Source of the DNA: RGIG3701 sp030530205
GTDB lineage: Bacteria; Planctomycetota; Planctomycetia; Pirellulales; Thermoguttaceae
NCBI GenBank assembly: GCA_030530205.1
Contig: JAUMVK010000002.1
Coordinates: 1-64,000 of the forward strand
Reading direction: 5' to 3'
DNA length: 64,000 nucleotides
The notes under the pieces were generated by a model. That model searched no databases. It was not told where the DNA came from and was given only the letters and a program-made list of their open reading frames with translations. Position 1 is the first letter of the stretch. Every line of letters begins with the position of its first letter. Below are positions 58,519-64,000 of this stretch, piece by piece. The position numbers were made by a program, and so were the translations under genes.

Positions 58519-59298
58519 TCACAAAATCCGGAAGGCTTTTCGTGACTTGAATTTTCCGGGCGCGGCAGAGAATTTTTCCATTCCCTCCACCAAAACCTTG
58601 AAAGGAAAATCTTCCGGTCGCCCAAGCGAAACCACATCCCCCACTTTCCAGCGCATCAACTCTTGAGGGAGAATTCTGGAACCGGAGAGCTGAACAGAAA
58701 TCTTCACCGGTGTGGAAGCCAACGCTTCCGAAGCGTCTTCTTCCTCTTCATCAGGACGAACGGTCTGGGAAATTTGCGAGTTTTTCAGTGGTTCAGGCCG
58801 AAGCCGCGGGATCAAAATCCTGAAATTACCATCAAGCGTCCCCACACCAAGCTGAAAAACCGGTGCGGCAAAGAAAACTTCCTCGCCCCAATCCAGCGGT
58901 TCCGTCAGCTCAAAATCAAAAGGCTCGGCGAGGCCCCACGTTTCACGGATCGCGCCGTGTAAAAGGAGGAGGAACTTGGACGCAAGCCATTTTTCCAGAC
59001 CAGTCAGCGCACGGGTGGAGTACGGATCTTCTTCCAAATCCACGCCGTCACCCCCTTGCAGACGGTCCAAAATGCCGAGCAGAAGGGCCGGTTCAAACTC
59101 AAAACCAAGCAAAAGGCCTGGCGCGATTTTTTCACCCACAAGGCGAAAGAAAAACGTGAAACCGTCAACATTTTCAGGTTCTGCCTCGTCATAAGCGATG
59201 TATCGAACTGCCGCCGGGGCACGCAAAAGCGTCGTCAAGGGAGCCTGAAGGTGAGCGGCAAATGCACGGAATCGCGTTTTCCAGTGGGCTGTATTCAT
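58519..59298 (-). CDS. FliM-like protein with SpoA domain
   Basis: 259 residues from the ATG at 59298. The middle region (about 40-175) resembles the FliM CheC-like domain (GLLLGFEFEPALLLGILDRL, ALTGLEKWLASKFL). After an acidic linker (about 185-195) lies a SpoA/FliN-type domain: VKISVQLSGSRI, WKVGDVVSLG and FKVLVEGMEKFSAAPGKFKS. The N-terminal CheY-binding peptide of FliM is absent. No other flagellar or type III secretion gene is in the window, so it is an orphan switch-like protein, lying between a PQQ-propeller gene and a VWA gene. Identity is inference from domain pattern. Confidence 0.7.
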   Translation of the reverse strand: MNTAHWKTRFRAFAAHLQAPLTTLLRAPAAVRYIAYDEAEPENVDGFTFFFRLVGEKIAPGLLLGFEFEPALLLGILDRLQGGDGVDLEEDPYSTRALTGLEKWLASKFLLLLHGAIRETWGLAEPFDFELTEPLDWGEEVFFAAPVFQLGVGTLDGNFRILIPRLRPEPLKNSQISQTVRPDEEEEDASEALASTPVKISVQLSGSRILPQELMRWKVGDVVSLGRPEDFPFKVLVEGMEKFSAAPGKFKSRKAFRIL

Positions 59299-59359
59299 GG
59301 GGGAAAAGGGGGGGTAAAAGTTTTTTCTGTTTCCGGGAGGAAACCTGGCGCAAAAAAGT

Positions 59360-59388
59360 ATTATATCAGGTCCGTCCGAAAAAAGCAA
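59360..59388 (-). promoter_or_regulatory. Promoter of the FliM-like gene
   Basis: On the minus strand TTGCTT (59388-59383), a 17-base spacer, then TATAAT (59365-59360), about 61 bases before the FliM-like start. The -35 overlaps the T-run of the upstream terminator. Confidence 0.65.
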
Positions 59389-59413
59389 GGGGGTTTCGGG
59401 AAATCAACCCCCT
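59388..59413 (-). terminator. Terminator of the PQQ-propeller gene
   Basis: AGGGGGTT (59388-59395) pairs with AACCCCCT (59406-59413). On the minus strand TGCTTTTTTC follows. It lies about 20 bases past the stop at 59434. Confidence 0.8.
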
Positions 59414-59433
59414 GGGACGATCAAAAAAAGTTT

Positions 59434-62400
59434 TTATTCGACTTTCTTCTTCAGGACTTCGATTTCCTTTTCCAACTTTTGAATCGTGCGGTCATGTTCC
59501 TCGGCCTGATTCTCAAGACTCTGCAGCCGTTTCTTAAATACTTCATTGCTTTCATCGGGCAAATTGGAGCGTTTCTCAAGTTCCTTTTTATCTTGCTCGA
59601 TCCGTTTTTTAGTATTTTCCGCCTGTTGCTGCTTGTCCCTGAGAGCATGTTCTTTCTGACGCAACTGATCCTTCCAGAATGTGGATTCGTCCTTCTGGAT
59701 CGTTTCCTCCGCACTATAAGGTTCGGGGCTGAAATGGAAATCAAACGTGTATTTTTGAAAACTCATCCTGGCGGTTCCTTTGACCGGGTCTCCGACCATG
59801 GAAAGGCGTTGATCCACTGGAAATTTCCCATCAAAAATCAGCTTGCCATTCCGACGGTCGTAGAATTGAATCACTTGCGCGTCGGTCGTATCACGTGAGG
59901 CACTTTCCACGTAGCTGGTTTCCTGATGTATCAGACACAAAACCGGAATATGCACAGGAAGGTCCTCAACCATCCACGAACGCGGCACGAAAACCGATTT
60001 TTCCCAAAGCGGCTTTCCATTTGCGTCGAATCGGCAGATGAGCGCGTGGTTCAGCATGATCCCTTCGCCGCTGTAATTCGTCGTTTCTTCGAGCAGTTCG
60101 TCAGGATTTTCTCCAGACTCCTCCTCTGCACTTTCGCCCGATTTTTCGTCCGATCCATCACCCAAGCCATCACTTTGTTCTTCTTTGGGTTCCTCGTAGT
60201 ATTCCTCGTAGGAAAGTACCGCAGTGAAGCAGCCGTCTTCGTCTGGAAGGAGGTCACACGAAACGACGTTCTTCGGGTCCCACACGAACGGTTTTCCGTT
60301 CCGGCCTTTCGGAAGATTCGCGGCGGGCGGGAACTCCAGGACGGCGTGTGTGCCAGTCTTCAAATTGAAGACTTCCAACTGGTGTTTCCAGTTTAAAGCG
60401 TAACTCAAGGAAGTCAGATCGGAATTGCCAGAAGTAATTCTCAACGAATTAAAATAGTAAGGAATCGATTCTTTGACCAAACGGAGATCCATGAGTGCGA
60501 CCCAGACGAATTTTCTTGTTTTTTGATTCCAGAGGTATGGACTCTGTGACTCGCCAAAAATTCCCCAGACCAGATCGCCAGCAATGCTGCGATAGTTTAC
60601 CGGAAGCTGGACTTTCCCGGTGGGAAGTCCCGTTTGCGGGTCAATGGTCTGGATCTCCCTCAAAAAGTGTTCCGGTTCGAGATTTAACCGATCCACTTCC
60701 GAGGAAACTTCCTTTTGAAGTTCCTCAAGCGTTACATCCCGCAAAATACGGAACGGAACGAAAGATGAAAGATCGGTTTGGGGTTTCGGGTCCTCGGTAT
60801 TCTCAGGCTTTGATTCGGAATCATCTGCTGTTTGAGAGTCCTCATCGTTTTCCGAGTTTATCTGCCACTCCTCACGCAGCTGACCAAAAGACTTGAAAAC
60901 ATCAATAAACGATCCCTCGGTTTCGACCAGTTTCACCATGCCGGGATCCGACACATATTTCACGTTCTGTTCTTCTTTCCAGAGCAGTTCCTCCTCGAAG
61001 AGACCAAACCTTTGGAGGTCGGGTTTTTTCCCGTAAGAAACGACATTTCCCCCTCGGGTGTCCCATTTACACGATGAGAACGAAGTTAAAGGGTTGGAAT
61101 TCAGCGCAGGAATATTTTCCTCCTCCAATTGTTTCTGGATTGGCTTCAAGTAAGACTCCAGTCCCAAATCAACCGGTTCAGGTTTCACCTGAAATGTGAC
61201 CGAAGGTCCCACCTGCTGAAAACCCTCAGGAATGGATTCCGCCTCAATCTCTGAAGCCGAACGGAAAGGCGGTGAGTAAAGGGAAGAAAGCGTCTGCATT
61301 GGCCAGTCAAACGGAAATGAGGTCCCCAATCCGAATTGATTATCGGTACTACGGGAAATAAACCGGACGGATGAAAACCGATTATTTATCAACGGAGTTG
61401 TCTTTTGGGTTGAAGTGAACCCCGGAATCGTATTGGCGCTAAATAAATTACGTCCAAGCGAATCCTCGCAGAAAACAGAGTGGCTTTCGCCGTCAATAAA
61501 CTGGAAGACCCGAAATGTCAGTCCCTCCAGAAGGCAAACTCCTGAAGACTCACCACAGCGCGTCAGTTCACCTTCACTTCTGTTGACTCCATTCCCACGG
61601 GTATCCGTACTCTCAACCGTGATTTTTCCAGCCGGGAACAACGTAAATTCAGGTTCAAGGATACGTCGTACGGGATCGTTTTCAGGAAGGGCAAGACGAT
61701 ACTCGTGAGCCGTTTTCCCATCCAAAACCGTCTCGCCAGGGAACTTACGTTCCAGCCAGCGAAGAGCCAGCGCCGCACGTGAATCATCCCCAAGTTCACG
61801 GTACACACGAAACAGTTCCACGCCAGCTTCAGTGTCTGACGGGGCATTCTGGATGATGTAGGATTCCAGGAGGGCAAAATTCCGGGAAAGTTTCAAAAGG
61901 TCCAAAAACTCTTTATCTGTTTTCTCAAGTCCATCCCAGGAGCGGAAACGCAGCCGGAAACGTGCGAAGGATCTCACTAAATTTTCGGCTTTTCTCCGGG
62001 TTTCCTGAGAAGGTTTTTCCGCTTTCAATTCTTCAAACTCTTTGCGAAGCGGCTCGTATTCCGTCTCGGCCCACGTTTTCAGCTCGGTGCGCATTGGAGC
62101 GTCTGGAGGAAGTTCCCGCGCAAACGAGTCAAGCGTCGAAGCCAGCCACACATCCAGGGATTGTTTCAGTTTTCGTTCAGGTCCGGGTTTCGGCACATTG
62201 GAAACGGACAGATCTGTTACGGGGATCAAGACTTGAGCCGCATCGGGTGACTTCATCAGCTCGACCGTTTTCCGCATCCAAACCAGTGCGTCATCCCAAC
62301 GTTTTACAGCGAGGAAAGACCTCGCGATCTGAGTACAAAAATGGATCCTTTCATCAGACGTTTCCATTTGGGAGTAAAATCCGTTCAGGTCAAAGCCTGA

Positions 62401-64000
62401 ATCCGTCCCGGAAATCAGTGTTTTTACAGAATCGGATGACTCGGTAAAGGCCAAAATCGCCCGTTTCATCAGTTCGTGCGTGTAATCGCCGCCTGTTTTC
62501 AGAAGTTTGATCGCCTCGGGCAGCCTCCCGGCGTTCCACAGACGAACAGCCTCGACCTGAATTGCTTCCGGTGACGTGGCATCGGCCTCGCGCGTCCGTT
62601 TGAGCCAATCATCTGCCGCGTCATCCTGGATGAAGGCTTCCAACGCTTCGGCATTCTGGGAAAGAAGAAATTCCCCGGCGGGAATCAGATTTCCGAGTCG
62701 GCCTGGCTCGTGGCATACAGTACGCCCTTCCTCCTTCATCGTCTCAAGTGAGTACCTGACCAGAGTATCGCCGTGAGGAAGGAACAGCGAATTCCCGCTT
62801 CGAAATCCCAGCCCGGTGGTTGGTGGAAGCGCGAAATGCCCTATTTCAGACCCGTCAGTAACGTTCATTTTTGAAATCTGATTGGGCATTTTAACCGTTA
62901 CCTCTTTGTCGTTCACGGCCAAAATCGCCTCACAGGCCATCAGATTATCTTTAGTCCAAAGGGTTTTGCCGGTCAAGGGATCCAGACAAACCAATCGGGT
63001 TCCTTGTTCGCTTGCGGTTAAATAAAAAAGTCTTCCGTCAGACGCGGCGACTTCTCGCAGGTGGGCATCCTGATCTTCTCTCGTAATTATCGAGGCCATA
63101 CGAGTATCGAAAAACCGACGCTCATTCAAATCCAAAGTTTTGCCGCAGACGTTTCCCCAGATGAGCGCGTGCGTAACGGGATTTACACCAATCAACGCGC
63201 CAACCGGTGTCGGGCAAATAATCACCCCATTCGTGAGCCGTGGCGTGCAGGAAATCGGCGTGGAACCCGGTTCAGAGGGCGAGAGGCAGAGCGTTTGTGA
63301 CCAGAGGAGTTTTCCCGTTTGGCTTTCCAGTACCAATAGCCGAATCGTTCCCGCGCGCTGACCCAGTACGTAGAGCAAATCGCCGGCGCATAGCGGGGCA
63401 CCAAGGAACATCGTGCCGCTCTGCTCAAGGGTCTGGCCGCCGATGTGCCACACGAGTTTCCCGGTCTGAATGTTGTAGCACGCCAGCCGATTTGGGACAG
63501 TATTCCGATCGGCAGCGTCCAGTTCCTCTTCCCCAGAGTCTCCTATCCGTCCTTGAAGAGGGATCACTCTTCCGGGTTGGATCTGAATGGGCTGGACGGG
63601 AACCTGTGGATTAAACCGCTGCTTCATCAAGGAATCGGACGATGGCAAAAACCGCTGAATGGAGTCTTCCACACAAAAGACCAGTTTGCCGTCGCTTGCC
63701 AACGTCGCAAACGCTTCCTCGCCGAAAATCTGATGCTTCAAAAGCCCGGTCATTAACTGGTGCGAGGCCACATCGGGCTGAAGACCCTGAACTGCGCCTT
63801 TCTGAGAGGGTTCCAGCCGGTTGAGCCGATCGCGAATTCCCTCGTAGTCCAGTGTCGGAACCGCCCAGAGTTTTTTACCGGTTTGAAGGTCGATGGCCGT
63901 CAGATTCCACGCGGTACGCATCAGGGCCGTGTTCCCGGTCACCAGTGGAGCGTGAAGAGGCAGATTGGTGCTTCCATGAGCCATCAGAGCCAGAAGGACC
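59434..64000 (-). CDS. PQQ-type beta-propeller protein with C-terminal coiled coil, 5' end cut
   Basis: The frame is open to the window edge, so the start lies outside; at least 1521 residues are visible. The first ~430 residues have PQQ/WD-type blades (WNLTAIDLQTGKKLWAV, LLVLESQTGKLLWSQ, VCLDPLTGKTLWTKDN). A helical region with TPR-like features (about 440-780) follows. Then comes beta-rich sequence with another PQQ-like block, an acidic patch (DEKSGESAEEESGENPDE) and a coiled coil at the C-terminus (about 1420-1516; RKEH, QQQAENTKKRIEQDKKELEK). No membrane helix is visible in this part. Function unknown; probably extracytoplasmic if a signal peptide exists upstream. Confidence 0.72.
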   Translation of the reverse strand, partial: VLLALMAHGSTNLPLHAPLVTGNTALMRTAWNLTAIDLQTGKKLWAVPTLDYEGIRDRLNRLEPSQKGAVQGLQPDVASHQLMTGLLKHQIFGEEAFATLASDGKLVFCVEDSIQRFLPSSDSLMKQRFNPQVPVQPIQIQPGRVIPLQGRIGDSGEEELDAADRNTVPNRLACYNIQTGKLVWHIGGQTLEQSGTMFLGAPLCAGDLLYVLGQRAGTIRLLVLESQTGKLLWSQTLCLSPSEPGSTPISCTPRLTNGVIICPTPVGALIGVNPVTHALIWGNVCGKTLDLNERRFFDTRMASIITREDQDAHLREVAASDGRLFYLTASEQGTRLVCLDPLTGKTLWTKDNLMACEAILAVNDKEVTVKMPNQISKMNVTDGSEIGHFALPPTTGLGFRSGNSLFLPHGDTLVRYSLETMKEEGRTVCHEPGRLGNLIPAGEFLLSQNAEALEAFIQDDAADDWLKRTREADATSPEAIQVEAVRLWNAGRLPEAIKLLKTGGDYTHELMKRAILAFTESSDSVKTLISGTDSGFDLNGFYSQMETSDERIHFCTQIARSFLAVKRWDDALVWMRKTVELMKSPDAAQVLIPVTDLSVSNVPKPGPERKLKQSLDVWLASTLDSFARELPPDAPMRTELKTWAETEYEPLRKEFEELKAEKPSQETRRKAENLVRSFARFRLRFRSWDGLEKTDKEFLDLLKLSRNFALLESYIIQNAPSDTEAGVELFRVYRELGDDSRAALALRWLERKFPGETVLDGKTAHEYRLALPENDPVRRILEPEFTLFPAGKITVESTDTRGNGVNRSEGELTRCGESSGVCLLEGLTFRVFQFIDGESHSVFCEDSLGRNLFSANTIPGFTSTQKTTPLINNRFSSVRFISRSTDNQFGLGTSFPFDWPMQTLSSLYSPPFRSASEIEAESIPEGFQQVGPSVTFQVKPEPVDLGLESYLKPIQKQLEEENIPALNSNPLTSFSSCKWDTRGGNVVSYGKKPDLQRFGLFEEELLWKEEQNVKYVSDPGMVKLVETEGSFIDVFKSFGQLREEWQINSENDEDSQTADDSESKPENTEDPKPQTDLSSFVPFRILRDVTLEELQKEVSSEVDRLNLEPEHFLREIQTIDPQTGLPTGKVQLPVNYRSIAGDLVWGIFGESQSPYLWNQKTRKFVWVALMDLRLVKESIPYYFNSLRITSGNSDLTSLSYALNWKHQLEVFNLKTGTHAVLEFPPAANLPKGRNGKPFVWDPKNVVSCDLLPDEDGCFTAVLSYEEYYEEPKEEQSDGLGDGSDEKSGESAEEESGENPDELLEETTNYSGEGIMLNHALICRFDANGKPLWEKSVFVPRSWMVEDLPVHIPVLCLIHQETSYVESASRDTTDAQVIQFYDRRNGKLIFDGKFPVDQRLSMVGDPVKGTARMSFQKYTFDFHFSPEPYSAEETIQKDESTFWKDQLRQKEHALRDKQQQAENTKKRIEQDKKELEKRSNLPDESNEVFKKRLQSLENQAEEHDRTIQKLEKEIEVLKKKVE

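Noticed and set aside
1..64000. tRNA, rRNA, insertion sequences, prophage or integrase
   Set aside because: Looked for typical motifs and tandem or terminal repeats on both strands by eye; nothing supported a call.

Overview
The window (64 kb, mid-50s percent GC by eye, one 10-N scaffold gap at 5576-5585) looks like a draft or metagenome-assembled chromosome from a Planctomycetota bacterium that degrades plant polysaccharides. The basis is the combination of Tat-exported Gfo/Idh/MocA oxidoreductases, a DUF1080 protein, a hydrazine-synthase-alpha-like di-heme protein, PEP-CTERM surface proteins, a PduT-like microcompartment shell protein and many secreted glycoside hydrolases. This assignment is inference: there is no rRNA or universal marker set to confirm it. 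I saw no tRNA, rRNA, CRISPR array, transposase or phage gene.

Layout. 1-9.9 kb (minus): cut SMP-30-like lipoprotein, two paralogous Gfo/Idh/MocA proteins, a DoxX-like membrane protein, a WbsX/GH99-like secreted protein. 10-14.6 kb (minus): a secreted protein of about 13 GxDxY repeats and an EF-G-like GTPase. 14.8-21.2 kb (plus): tsaD, a sodium:solute symporter, a DUF1080 protein and a large di-heme protein whose end overlaps a convergent lipoprotein hydrolase. 23.2-28.5 kb (minus): a five-gene run from a consensus promoter to a terminator: BMC-T shell protein, GH51 arabinofuranosidase, NAD kinase, GNAT acetyltransferase, NPCBM protein. 28.6-35.5 kb (plus): queG, an RNA methyltransferase, an SGNH esterase, a BPL_N-NlpC/P60 fusion and a CNNM/CorC protein. 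35.5-48 kb (minus): a PEP-CTERM protein, a PAS-GAF-pseudoreceiver protein, a GH10 xylanase, a 1231-residue unknown secreted protein and an FAD oxidoreductase. 48.3-51.4 kb (plus): a Tat Gfo/Idh/MocA protein with a DUF6807 protein. 51.4-64 kb (minus): a PEP-CTERM/DnaQ-exonuclease/EpmA operon, a VWA membrane protein, an orphan FliM-like protein and a PQQ-propeller protein cut by the window end.

How the parts fit. GH10, GH51, SGNH esterase, WbsX-like, DUF1080 and NPCBM proteins would strip and bind xylan or arabinoxylan outside the inner membrane. The symporter would import sugars, and the Gfo/Idh and FAD oxidoreductases would modify sugars or cyclitols. The BMC-T protein hints at a compartment for sugar-derived aldehydes encoded elsewhere. 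Housekeeping genes (tsaD, queG, epmA, nadK, EF-G-like, rRNA-type methyltransferase) are interleaved.

Intergenic spaces carry a family of palindromic elements with arms built from a few repeated words and, in several, a shared loop core. Copies lie at 3535, 5478, 6941, 15894, 17881, 18655, 31236, 46171, 52340 and 56343. They are the most striking structure not explained by genes.
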